Source: Vermamoeba vermiformis
Lineage: Eukaryota > Tubulinea > Echinamoebida
Reading direction: 5' to 3'
Assembly (NCBI GenBank): GCA_045837725.1
Contig: JBEWZL010000253.1
Span: forward strand, 62,001-126,000
Length of the DNA: 64,000 nt
Under the pieces are notes generated by a model that did not search any database, was not told where the DNA came from, and worked only from the letters and a program-made list of their open reading frames with translations. Made by a program: the position numbers and the translations under genes. The first letter of the stretch is position 1. Each line of letters opens with the position of its first letter. Positions 33,545 to 49,375 of this stretch are shown here, piece after piece.

Positions 33545-35908
33545 ATGTTGTCGCGTGCACAGAAGCTATTTACGTTGTGTAGGAGGATCCAATCCCCTCG
33601 ACATCTGACAAACAGCCTCTGTCAGTCAGTTTACACGAAATGTTACACTACAAAAAAGGCTATAATTCTTGGCATTGAAACTAGTTGCGACGATACCGGT
33701 AGGTTTTAGATCTCAGCTGATCCAATAACAATTTGTCATTAAAAAAATTGCAATTAATTATTAGACAATTTTAACATCATAAATATTACTCGTACATACC
33801 AAATTCGATAAAAATTAAGGTTTTTTAAATATTTTAATATTGTTTGAATTTGAACTCACGACTTACTATTTAAACTCAGCCGCGGCTATTGTAACTTCGC
33901 ATAAAGAAACATTATCGCACGTCATTGAACATCAAGAGCACCTTCATGCACAGTACAGAGTAAGGCCTTTAATTCTTGGACGATAAAATTTTAACCTTTA
34001 CAAAAGGGCGTGTATCCTAAGATAGCACAAGAAGCACACGAGAAAAATATTGATAATGTAATTGAAAAGACTATGAAGCAAGCGAACGTAAAATATGGTG
34101 CGTTTAAATATCAGCAATAATGCGCATTATTTTTCAATTATATTTTGACACGCTATTTTTTCATAGAGGATCTGACAGCCGTAGCGTTTACTTACGGACC
34201 AGGACTGCCATTTAGTCTTGCAGTCGGCACTAAGAAAGCAAAGCAATTGTTTAGCGATTACAAACTACCCTTGATTCCTGTCAATCATATGGCCGGACAC
34301 GCACTCATCGCTAGACTTACTGAACGTATGTACAGCACTACACACGTCAAATTTGATTTTAATGATGGTACCAATATCTTTGTCAATACTAATGTATTGT
34401 ATATACTAGAGAGGCCGGTTAATTTTCCGTTTTTAACGTTACTCATAAGTGGTGGACACACGCAGTTAGTGGGTACGAAGCTTGATCTTATTTTGATACA
34501 TATATCGATCAATTACTCATAATCGTGATTAGTGTGCCGTTCTTCAGACGATTTTTCCTTATTAGGAACTTCAATGGACGATGCAATCGGCGAGGCATAT
34601 GACAAAGTGTACACTAGAATGTTGTTCCCAGAATCAAAAAGTACGTGCCTTTATTCCTTATTTATATTCTCCGCAAATGCTTTTATAAGTGTTATAATCC
34701 ATAATTGTTATTTTAGTGGCAAGTGCGGGAAGAGAATTAGAAGAATTGGCAGCTAAAGGAGACACCGAGCGATTCATATTTAAAGTGCCGTTAGAGAAGA
34801 CTAAGAACTGTAATTTCAGCTTTTCAGGCCTGAAAACGGCTGTTCAAACTGTAGCAGCGAGCTTGCCTGAGCTTACAATGCAAGATAAGGCTGATTTGGC
34901 TGCTTGTTTCCAGTACGCAATAATAATCGGGACTGTTCCGTTTAGTCACGTGATTAACATCATATTCTATTTTAGGCAAGTGGCTATTAAGCACTTAATT
35001 CAAAAGACAATGACAGCCATTCATTGGTGCAGAAAAAATGAACCGAATGTCAAAGATTTTGTAAGTGGATCTACGGATCTAGTAATATAAGAGAGCTTAT
35101 TCAGCATTAATATAATGAAATCACGGTATGCTTGTTAAATAGGTAATTAATGGCCGTTAATTTTCTTAGGTCGTGTCAGGTGGATCTGCATCGAACAAAG
35201 CGATCAGAGGAGCGCTAACAAAATTAGCCGAGCAATATCGACTTAATATATCATTCCCACCGCCAAAATTGTGCACAGATAATGGTGTCATGATCGCTTG
35301 GGCCGGCATGGAAAAATACTTGTAAGTTGGTGGATCTGCCCTTCTCTTCATATTTACATTTTCGTATGCATAATAACATAATTATAGGGCTAATATGCCG
35401 ATGCTTACGGACCCTAAAGAAGTCGAAGAATTCAAATACGTGCCAAAGTTACAATTGGACACTTCAGCCCGAATTTATTTCGCGCCTAATCCGAAGAAAA
35501 TACGATTGAATGGTATTTATATAATAACACAATATATATATTACCACTATATATTAATGATTGTTTGTTGTAGCTAATTTGGCGAATGAAGTGCTCAGTT
35601 CGTCACTCGAAAAAATCAATAGTGGAGAAGGCAACGAAAAGTGGCATTATAAAGCAGCGCAATCAGCATTTGCACTCGGAAAATACGAGGATTCTGAGCG
35701 ATTATTAAATGAAGGTCTCAAGGTAACGAAGATTGATGTGTATTAGCGCGATCTCGGATCCAATCCAGCTCATCAATCTAAAATACTTTTATTATTGTGT
35801 ATATGCTAATGTATTTATTTTCAATAGAAATATCCGAAGAGCAGCAAGCTACAAAGCGTTCAAACTAAATTGAGGTTACTAAAAGAACATAATTCCAAAC
35901 CGAAATAA
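33545..35908 (+). CDS. OSGEPL1: Mitochondrial tRNA t6A synthase (Qri7/OSGEPL1, TsaD family) with a TPR-like C-terminal extension
   Basis: Transfers threonylcarbamoyl to A37 of ANN-decoding tRNAs. The N terminus [20 protein letters not shown] is Arg-rich without acidic residues, as expected of a mitochondrial targeting peptide. Family motifs: [30 protein letters not shown], metal-binding [53 protein letters not shown] and [16 protein letters not shown]. Instead of stopping there it continues about 110 residues, including [20 protein letters not shown] and [19 protein letters not shown], which read as one tetratricopeptide repeat. About ten introns; stop 35906-35908. Family assignment is secure; the extension is unusual. 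Confidence 0.9.
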
Positions 35909-36110
35909 AACAAACAGCGATCGAGGAAAGAGTATAAAGAGCATAAATAATATTGCACTAAAATCTTACTGAATTAAGGATTTATTGATTTTGGGTTGGG
36001 ACCTGACAGGTGGCAACAAAAATTACGGAACTTGCCAAATTGTCAATCTGCGCGCCTTAACGCAAGAGCCATAATAATGAATACGGTGCCTATAGATTAA
36101 TCCGATAATC

Positions 36111-38009
36111 ATGCAGCCAAATAGAAGACGAGCGGACTTGTCATTCAGGATCGACACTTTTGTTGAGAAAAAGAACTGTTTGCGCTGCTACCGCATGCAC
36201 AAAAAATGTAAATAATTTATCACGTAATTATGGCATTTACTGCTCGCTTTTTGACGTACTTTTTCGGATTTGAATTAATAATTAATTAATTTCAGGTGAC
36301 GGAGGCACACCTAATTGCTCACGCTGCGCTAAGGCAAAAACAGCTTGTATTTATACATATAGTATGTTTTATTCTCCCGATTGACCAACTCCGACCTTGC
36401 GATCTGCCAGATCCGTTTTCTAATTGGGTTTTATAAATTAGATGCAGCCGAAAGCAAATCAAATACTCTAGATACATCTCAAGTAGATTTAAAAAATAAT
36501 GTAGCGAATCTACAGAGCAGTTTAGAGCAACAAAAACAAGCGTATCGACTTCTCTCAGAACAACTCGAGCAGATCAAAGCACAGAACTTGACGCTGCAAA
36601 ATATGAACCTATATTTATCCCAAGCACTATCAGTACGAATATTTAATCATTTAGACTTTTTGACAGTTTTTTACCGATATTTTGACAGGCTAAGGCAATC
36701 AAAGAAAATCACCTCGCCTCCGCTTCAGAGAAACATGATTTATTGGGCATCTATCGCAACAACGGCTATTATTATGTTCGTGTAACACCTCTATTCACCG
36801 ATGTCTATCAATATATGCAAGAAAAGTCCCTTGGAAGTAAGCGCACCAAAATTTGATTATCGTGTTGACCTTTCCTTTTTAGGAAATCCATTGAAAACAG
36901 TCACAATGGAGTTGGTATTCAGCACAACGTATTTGCTATTAGGCAAAAGAAACGAAGGATTTCACTACATGAACGCCGCTTTGTAAGTCCAAACAATCAT
37001 TCATTGAATTTCCTAATAATGCAATCAACAGAGCCGTTATGATGGCAAACAATCTCAATTCGCCAATGGGATTGATGTGCATGCACATGATGGCCGAGAA
37101 TTTTTTTATCGCCGGAAAAAAATCTGAGTGTGCGAGTTTGCTGCAAAAAATTCGAGCAATGTTTATTGATATGGACAACGGCTTGATGGATCCAAATAGG
37201 GCCCGACTAGTCAATGATCAATTGACAACGCTGTCGCAAGTGATGGACGTCACTTTTGCCAAATCAGTCAGTATTATGTGGACGCAATGGACAACCCCAA
37301 CGGTTACAACCAATCAACGAGTCGATCAGTATTTGAAGCAAATGGAAGTGTCTAAGATACTCGATGATCCAATGTATCGAAGTATTAATAGTCCTTGTTG
37401 TTTGCCAACTTTTTACATTCTACGAGTAAGTCTCATAGGTCAATATTGACGTTTAAAAAACTAATCCTAATACGATCTAAAGGCCTTTTCGGAGATAATC
37501 GTAGCTATCGAGCATCAAATCGATTGTCCAGATGACATTCCAGTCGTTACAGAGCACGACATTACGACACATTTCTATCAATTAGTCGAATACTCGCGCA
37601 TGACGAGTGACCCAAAGATGGGACAAAACTTCACTCGAGGCATCTTAGCCATCAAAGTATTGGTCGCAGTCATAACGTCGAACTATTTAATGTTCGATCT
37701 GGTACGAAAAAAAATAATGTGACACTTTTGACACGCACTCACATAATTATATTATTTTCACAGTTGATGACAGAAGTGATGAGTGCTGGCTATTTAGACG
37801 AAGAGAACCCGAGTCCTCATAACTCAATGCCGTTGTTCATATTGTTGCATATTATTGTAAGTCTCCTATGCCACACAAGAAAAAAATCGCAAGAAACAAA
37901 AACAAAGAGAAGCAGCAACCCAAAGAGCCCGAAAAGCAACTGCCAACGCACCCGAAAAATAGAGCCGGGAAGGGGGTTGAGTAACGTAGGAGAAGTGGTC
38001 CCCCGATAA
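36111..38009 (+). CDS. Zn2Cys6 (GAL4-type) transcription factor; 3' end unresolved
   Basis: Start MQPNRRRADLSFRIDTF at 36111. The binuclear zinc cluster is complete: CLRCYRMHKKC, six residues, CSRCAKAKTAC, split by an intron after HKKC. A coiled coil follows (NLQSSLEQQKQAYRLLSEQL), as in fungal GAL4-like dimers. The rest is helical: MELVFSTTYLLLGKRNEGFH, MANNLNSPMGLMCMHMMAEN and VVTEHDITTHFYQLVEYSR. The last clear exon ends at about 37856 with a good GT donor. Reading on without splicing stops at 38009 in a Lys-rich stretch of different composition. Small exons near 38130-38200 are possible and would overlap the converging ABC transporter gene. Confidence 0.7.
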
Positions 38010-38182
38010 AAGAAAATGATAGGGGTAAAAAAGAATCCAGCAGTCAAAGGCCTAGGAGAAAGCGTGGCCCTCTACCTCTCCACTAAAATGAGTATGACAC
38101 TATATGCATAATAAACAAAAAGATACGGAAACAGATCTTTTAATCCGCCGGACTTCATGTGGCCTAAAGAATGGAAAAGAAA

Positions 38183-43048
<4,866 letters not shown>

Positions 43049-43100
43049 CCAGCCGGATTCATAAAGTCAGTGTAAGAACGGTTATTGTCGTCTTTCAAAT

Positions 43101-43367
43101 ATGAATTTGATTAATAAAAAAAATATCTTGTTTGCGCCAATTTATTTTTTGGCGTTGGCTAGTTTCCGTTCTGCAACATTTCGCTGTCACACACGTGATC
43201 CTTCTTTCGACATTTCCGAAACTCAAAAATACGGGAGCGATGACGCATTCACACCGAAAATGGAGAAGCGATTAAGAACAGATAATAGCAAAGGTCTCAA
43301 AATAGAACATTTTGTTGCGAAGAACATTCTCGATTCCCAGATTTTAGGGAATACGAAAAAAGTTTAG
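43101..43367 (+). CDS. Small open frame, 88 codons, doubtful gene
   Basis: MNLINKKNILFAPIYFLALA begins with a hydrophobic stretch and is followed by a charged, unrecognised sequence (SDDAFTPKMEKRLRTDNS). It is not antisense to a coding exon: it sits between the start of the ABC gene and the end of the CBM6 gene. No introns or family signal. It may be chance; it is listed because the 370-nt gap is otherwise empty. Confidence 0.2.
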   Translation: MNLINKKNILFAPIYFLALASFRSATFRCHTRDPSFDISETQKYGSDDAFTPKMEKRLRTDNSKGLKIEHFVAKNILDSQILGNTKKV

Positions 43368-43415
43368 TTAGATAGAAGATAAGAGATATATAACATACGT
43401 TACATTTGTGCGACT

Positions 43416-45834
43416 TCAAACAGCACGGAAAGTAATAGAGACGATGCGCCACCAAGTACTGGTCGGTGCGAACGTGAGAGTGTGAGCACCCGCGGTGATA
43501 GTGCCTGGCCATCTGATGGTATACGTGTTGAAGCTCCAGTCTGTAATATGTTAGTACTAAACCAAGGCTGTGCCATTACTTGCCATTCAGGGCAGCAGGA
43601 GGGACTGAAAAAGTCGTAGGAGTACCACTGTCGAGTTGCAATGTGAATGTTCGTGGCGCGGGCACTGGTGTGCCATTAGCCGGGTATGAATATCTATAGA
43701 ACGTTAATGAAATGCATCTTTGTCCTGTTATTCGTACCTGAACACGAGATCAAATGTTCCACCAGAGTTAAAATTAACATCGTATCTGAGCCAATCACCA
43801 ATGTCCAACCAACCAACAGAGCATCCGACTTCACCAGCCACGTACTCCATGTCCACGCTCGTAGTGCCGCAGTTACCATAGTTGACAGGCGACATATCGT
43901 TGTAAGCACTGAAGTCTTGCATCTGCGATCGAAGTTAGAATTTGACACGTGTCGGTTCGGCTATGCTAGCACTTACTCTAAGTACACCAGGCAGTGCAGT
44001 TACTGGACCCTGGGAAGGAGGCGTTGAGACAGGCGCAGCAACAGGAGGAGTGACAGGTGGCGTTACAGGGAGAGCGACAGGAGGGTTGACGGGAGGGGCA
44101 ACAGGTGGAGTAACTGGAGGGTTAACAGGTGGTGCTACAGGAGGCGTCACTGGCGGGTTGACAGGCGGTGCCACAGGAGGAGTGACAGGTGGAGTGACAG
44201 GGGCAGCAACAGGGGTCGTGGGATTGGTGTAACCAGGCAACACACAGTTTGAGAGGACTCGTATTGGGCACGCACCTGCACTGCAGTTAAGGGCTCGCTC
44301 TGAAAAAACGCTTCATCATAATTACACGTACCACAATCACGTGCACAGCTGTCGCAAGTCTCAGCACCGTTACAAGTACCGTCGCCGCAAGTAGGGCAAA
44401 CACCACAGTCTTGCGGACAAGCGGAGCACGTCTCAATGCCGTCACATTTGCCGTTACCACATACAGCTGGAAAAAAGTTATATTAACTTAAATATAACAG
44501 GTAATAGCTGCGTACTCGTATGGAGCGTGAAGTCGTCAGTGCAACATTCACCACTGCACGTGTTCCAAGTCTGTGACGCGCATAATTCTGTTTATCTATT
44601 AGATACATAATGTGGGCATCTCGATCGTACCGTTAGGATCACAGCGTTCATTACCGCAAACAGCAAAGTTGCAATCTTCAGGGCACGTCAATGGTCCCAG
44701 ATCCGTCGTGTATTCTCCGACCTAAAATAGTCAGTACTGATCGAACTTAGTAATTACAATAGACGTACTCTAGGCGCCCATGATTCGCCAAACTCACATC
44801 TTCCATTGCCACATACAGCTGTTGGACAAGTGCCGCAATCTTGAGGACAAGTAGCACAAGTTTCAGGTCTGCCCAAAAAGTCGTTGCCACCGCAGACCCT
44901 ATCACCGCAAATAGGATCGCCTGCTTCGAAGAAATTCACGAAAGGAACTTGCACACCCCAATAGTTCAGAAGACCTAAATGATCGAGATCAGATCTGAAA
45001 TCCACCGGGGCACAAAAAATGCTTCTACGTACCAGCGTAATACCAATCAGCAAAGTGAATCTCCCAGAAATATGTTTGGTCGGGGAAAGTAAAGTAATAG
45101 TCGCGATAGACCCAACCTGCCCCTGTTGCAGTTGTTGGACCTGAAAAATAAAACTTTGTTAGCAAACTAGTACAAGAAATCCTTTAAATTTTTCAAAAGT
45201 CTAAGGGACGCGGTAATTTAAATTTGCAAGCTCTATTTGGAATATTTCGTAACAAAACTACGTACCAGTGTACGAAGGAGTGACTTCTCTCTTTTCGGTC
45301 GGATTTCTTCCGATGTAGAAGTGCGTCTCGTCGCTCACTCCCGCGAGGTAAAACACGCGTGTCTGCAAGCAATTGAATCCAGCGACTGATTTGTACACCA
45401 GCCAGAACTGATTGGCTCCGGGGTTGCGGTTTTTGTTGTCTGTTTTGTACACGTTAGATCCACAATATATCGAATTAAATCATTGTAAAGACGATACAAT
45501 ACGCTACTTAATGATTAACTAAGAGACAGTAATGTCTAGTAGCAATGTTTTTCATAATTTATACAAAAAAGGAATAGGTAAGCATACGTACCTCGCATAT
45601 CCCGTTTAAATCTCGCGGTGTCGTAGAGGAAGTACTGCGCATTACGATAGTCGATTGAACTGTCGATTGATTTGGCGTAGATATAGTTGTGGTTCTTAGC
45701 CTCGTCGTATACACGAGCCAAGACCAACGAGAAGCAGATCTGTGTAACGGATCAGCGCGAGCCATAAAATTACCCTATTTTAGTGCAATACTTACTAGTG
45801 GTAGTAATATGAGTAGGGCTGCTTTAAGTCGCAT
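43416..45834 (-). CDS. Secreted Cys-rich, Pro-repeat protein with CBM6-like C terminus
   Basis: Signal peptide MRLKAALLILLPL. N-terminal domain with ARVYDEAKNHNYIYAKSID and WLVYKSVAGFNCLQTRVFY, beta-rich and unassigned. Then repeated Cys modules of the form CGNGxCxxxETCxxCxxDCG (CGNGKCDGIETCSACPQDCG, CGDGTCNGAETCDSCARDCG), a Pro-rich linker of PPVxPPV repeats, and a C-terminal domain with DMEYVAGEVGCSVGWLDIGD and WLRYDVNFNSGGTFDLVFRY. That pattern fits carbohydrate-binding module family 6, whose WxDxGD-type strand and aromatic residues bind sugars. No catalytic domain is recognised, so it may be a wall, coat or prey-binding lectin. About ten introns; one holds a TGACACGTGTCA-like site. Confidence 0.7.
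43990..44225 (-). repeat. Tandem Pro-rich coding repeat
   Basis: About twenty PPV units arranged in a higher-order VTPPVAPPVNPP repeat, visible in DNA as degenerate GGAGGxGTxACAGG copies. It links the Cys modules to the sugar-binding domain. Repeat number is likely to vary between strains. Confidence 0.85.
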
Positions 45835-46283
45835 TTGATGAGCTCTGTCGATGACTTAAATTGATAAAGAATGCCGAAAGACTTCTTTTTATGCTTTCAG
45901 GGCAAAAACTTATCGAAAAGTAACGTTTATATTGATAGAAATCTATGGATGCTGCTATGAAGCGACTTCTTCGTTTGGAAACCTGTCGCGAAACGAAAAT
46001 AACAGATCGGTTCCAATTTGAAACTTCCGCGTGTAACACGTAATTTAAACCCTTATAACTAATAAGTTCATTGATATTGACATAAATACTGTCATAGATC
46101 AAAACAATTTAACGAAGTTTTGCGTAAATAGGCAGAAAGTACCACGTAAAGTAAAAGATCCGGATGCAAAAGAATTTCAATTAAACGAGTCAAATACCGG
46201 TTGAGGTCGATGCTATCATTATTTATAGTGCAAGATATGTCGGTATATATTACATACTGCCAAAAAGAAGCCGATTGGCTCGA
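45835..46283. other. Intergenic between CBM6 gene and H3 variant gene
   Basis: About 450 nt upstream of the secreted-protein gene and downstream of the H3 gene, both on the minus strand. AT-rich; no gene, RNA or repeat recognised. The minus-strand open frame at 45824-46102 overlaps the CBM6 start and does not look coding. Confidence 0.35.
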
Positions 46284-46688
46284 TTAAGAACGTTCTCCTC
46301 GGATTCGTCTGGCCAGCATTACGTCTGCAAAAAAAGTGAGTTAACTGGCCAATCCACAACTAACCAATAACGTACCTTTAGGATACAAAGATGTACGCTT
46401 CGAGTGGATCGCACAAAGGTTAGCGTCTTCGAGCAAACCAACCAGGTACGCCTCGGTTGCTTCTTGAATGGCTTCAACAGCTGTTTTTCTGAACTTTAAG
46501 CCTGTTTTATAGTCTTGAGAGATTTCTCGCACCAAACGCTCAAAAGGAAGACGTCTGATCAGCAACTCAGTTGATTTTTGATATTTACGGATCTCTCGTA
46601 ATGCGACAGTGCCTATAAATATTAAAATATTATTCATTGCGCAAATGGCACGTTAAAAAGGGTTATGTAAAGTAACTAAAGGGGGGGT

Positions 46689-46736
<48 letters not shown>

Positions 46737-46842
46737 CCAGCCCAGTAAGAGCAGGCATAGTCTGGACTGGTTCAGTCGAGAGCATCTTGCGTGGTGCAAG
46801 TCCTCCAGTTGATTTACGCGCTGTTTGTTTTGTGCGAGCCAT
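46284..46842 (-). CDS. Divergent histone H3 variant, intron-containing
   Basis: The tail begins canonically, [14 protein letters not shown], then changes: [20 protein letters not shown]. Compared with canonical H3, K4, K9 and K18 remain but K14 is Leu, K23 is Glu, R26 is Gln and K27 is Thr. The histone fold is well kept: [55 protein letters not shown] and, after an intron, [13 protein letters not shown], with stop at 46284-46286. The region that should encode the KKPHRYRP linker is occupied by a 47-nt poly(A) run on the coding strand, so the first exon-intron boundary cannot be read. Most likely an active variant with a homopolymer problem in the sequence, but a damaged copy is possible. Confidence 0.75.
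46690..46736. repeat. 47-nt T homopolymer (A on the H3 strand)
   Basis: An uninterrupted T run follows a G7 tract and TGT. It lies at the expected first exon/intron boundary of the H3 variant gene. The length is suspect in any assembly. Confidence 0.9.
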
Positions 46843-47139
46843 TAGAGTATCTTTCAATCAAATAAACAATACAGCTGTGAATCCGATACTAAGAGAGCTC
46901 AAGCCTGGCAAGATCCTGTCGGTGGTTGTGATGATCGAACGTACTTGTTACTAAAATGCTCCTCGGCGTGCTTTGGCGTCCTTCAATTTTATTTTGCGAA
47001 GAATTTTCTCGCAGGAAGTTGACAAATTTCTGTAGGCCTAATTTTCCGTATTTGAAACACGTCGCGAAGAGTTAACCATATAAGACCATCCAGTGGTCTT
47101 GTATTTGTATTATAGTAACCTTATTTATTTTTTGCAAGC
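46843..47139. promoter_or_regulatory. Divergent promoter region, H3 variant and F-box/UEV genes
   Basis: 297 nt between two diverging starts (46842 minus, 47140 plus), so both promoters must lie here. No conserved histone-gene element is obvious to me. Confidence 0.35.
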
Positions 47140-49054
47140 ATGAATCCGCGACCTACAGCTAAAGAATTAAATATAGCCAAGAGAAAGCTTCAAGGCTTTC
47201 TCTCGAATGAATTAGCGCAACGAACCTCGAAAACCATCGTGAAAACATACGAGCTTAAGGATCAATTGCAATCTCCACGTATTCCTAACGAGATCTTGAA
47301 GGTCATTTTGGAGTACGTAGATGCGATCACCTTAGCTCGCGTCTCCTGCGCTTGCAAACTATTTTTTAATATTGTGTTGAATGGTAAATACTGGTAAGTA
47401 GCTTTGGAAACGCTAAAGGATTTGTTATATGTATTTTTAAATTTTTCGGCTTTTGGAAATCTGCTCATCTCCTTCAAAAATTAATTTCAACGCTCCAAAA
47501 TATGACAAATAATTAATTTCATGATATTCAGGCACGTTTTAGTTGATGGAATGATGGACAAGCTGAATATTTTTCCTGCCTGGCGAGCTCTATTCAATGT
47601 AAATGATACGGTAAGTCTTGACCAATCCCCAGGCATTAAATAATTTTATTAAATTTATATGCACGTATAATTATGCTAAACAACGTTTTCTCTCCCTTAC
47701 AACTTGAGATCAACTTTTAACCTTATTACAATCTTTTAGAAAAAAGCTATTTACGCCACACTTCATGCCAATAGCAAGTTTTTGAAAGAGTCTTGTTATA
47801 TTCTAAATTGGTTCGCGTCAAACCAAACTGCAACACTCGATCAAGAGATCAATGCTAAATCTGCTTTAGAGAAGCTATTCAGAACCAAATACAGTACTAA
47901 CCCGTGGAAAGTATCAACTATAGGACGAGAGAAGTTTGAAAATGGTAAGTAATCCAAACCCAAATTTAAAAATTGAATTGAGCGCCAAACATGTTTGATC
48001 AGATCTGGCCGTTTTTTCTTAGTGAATATCTTTGCTATCAGGTTTAATTAGTGTCATAATATATCTTTGTGTGCTCTTACCAATTTATAGTAACGCAGAG
48101 GCTTCAGATCTGTTTGGAAAATCTTTTTAAATTGCTTTCCTTGTTTAGCAAACTCATTTATTAAAAAAAATGAGCAATTAATACTCCTGTGATGTCGGTA
48201 TATTGATGCTAATGTTACATGATGCAGATCTGACAGAATTGAAGAAATGCCCACCGCCCTCAGTGCACCTCCAATACGACTCTAACGAAGCACGCCCAAC
48301 ACTGTACATCCGCATTGAAACCAGCAGCGAGAATCACATCTATCCACGCCAAACTGTGCGCTTTTACATCCCTGTCTCGGACTCGTACCCACGTGAACGC
48401 CCCTTTGTTTACTGCGAGCCACCAATCTACCACCCGTTCATTAACCAAGCTACTGGCGTCGTGTCGCTAGAAGACATCGAGAAGCACTTCCAGTTCGTGC
48501 AGAATCAAGTCATCAACAACGACAGCTTCGTTATTCGGAGCTTGAACAGCCCGTTGAACATGTCAGGATCCACGACCCCAGTGAGCTCACCTTCGAAGCT
48601 GAGCAATAGTACGAGTAGCATAATGAACACTAATAATAACAATACGCTGTCTGTCGAGAAGATTGAGCGATTGACGGCCTCGTTGGAAATAGCCGCAAAA
48701 GCTACCAATGACGAAATCTGCGACGAAAATATCACCAACAGAAACAATTTTGACCAAGAACTGAAGATTCTACCGACCATTATTGAACACCCGCCCATTA
48801 CCATCACCACCACGAACACCAATCAAACCAACCAAAATGCCCCTAACACGCCCAGTACCCCGGTGTCCTCATCCCCGCAGACCCCTAGCACGCCATCCTC
48901 TTCGACGTCCTCCACCTCAAACTCATCAAACTTTTCATCACCGTTCTGCTCGCCGTATAGAAGTGAAGGTCAAAATGTTCTCAAATCCGTCGTGGATGCG
49001 CTGCAAAACCTCTTTGTGGATACATCCTATTTGACCAATTACATGAATTTCTAA
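47140..49054 (+). CDS. F-box protein fused to an E2-like (UEV) domain
   Basis: The N-terminal region MNPRPTAKELNIAKRKLQGF is followed by an F-box (IPNEILKVILEYVDAITLAR, VSCACKLFFNIVL). After three introns comes LTELKKCPPPSVHLQYDS and a ubiquitin-conjugating fold: TVRFYIPVSDSYPRERPFVY then CEPPIYHPFINQATGVVSLE. In E2 enzymes this place reads IYHPNIN-G-ICLD with the catalytic cysteine; here Ser stands in its position (GVVSLE), so it would be an inactive E2 variant. The remainder is a long Ser/Thr/Pro/Asn-rich tail with a short helix VLKSVVDALQNLFVDTSYL at the end. The F-box implies SCF membership; the UEV-like part could bind ubiquitin or an E2. The UEV call rests on motif spacing. Confidence 0.6.
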
Positions 49055-49375
49055 TGATACGAGTTGGAATTTGTGTATATTCTTGTTAATAAACCCTTTG
49101 CGAACTCACCTAAAGGTAGGACGCCGTTGACCACATCCGAACCGAAATTGAAAATTCAAATTTTCAGCTGTAACATTACCAATAATAGAATAAGCAATCG
49201 TGGGTACCTTACCTTATGACTAAGGAGAACTATGTAGCTAACCATTATTTCTTAGTGTTAATCATTAAGTAACAAACGGTCACATTATGGTTCCGAAGTT
49301 ACATGCCGAATCACAAATGTCAGAGGTATTTGATTGATACCCGTTTGCTTTATGTGATTTATTTTCAAAGTCTTC
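49055..49375. other. Intergenic, upstream of copy D
   Basis: 321 nt, no gene. AATAAA near 49090 can end the F-box/UEV transcript. The promoter of copy D should be here. No sequence shared with the upstream regions of A, B or C was apparent by eye. Confidence 0.35.

Noticed and set aside
37857-38130. Possible transposon or extra exon at the end of the Zn2Cys6 gene
   Set aside because: Composition is odd and shares a short GGGGACCAC word with the 29.7 kb element, but no inverted ends, duplication or longer similarity could be found.
46690-46736. Poly(A) tail of a retrocopied histone gene
   Set aside because: The run lies inside the gene, not at its 3' end, and the gene keeps an intron near the C terminus.
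48505-48822. Hydrophobic minus-strand frame resembling a membrane protein
   Set aside because: It is the antisense of the Asn/Thr-rich tail of the F-box/UEV gene, which gives Val/Leu-rich sequence automatically.
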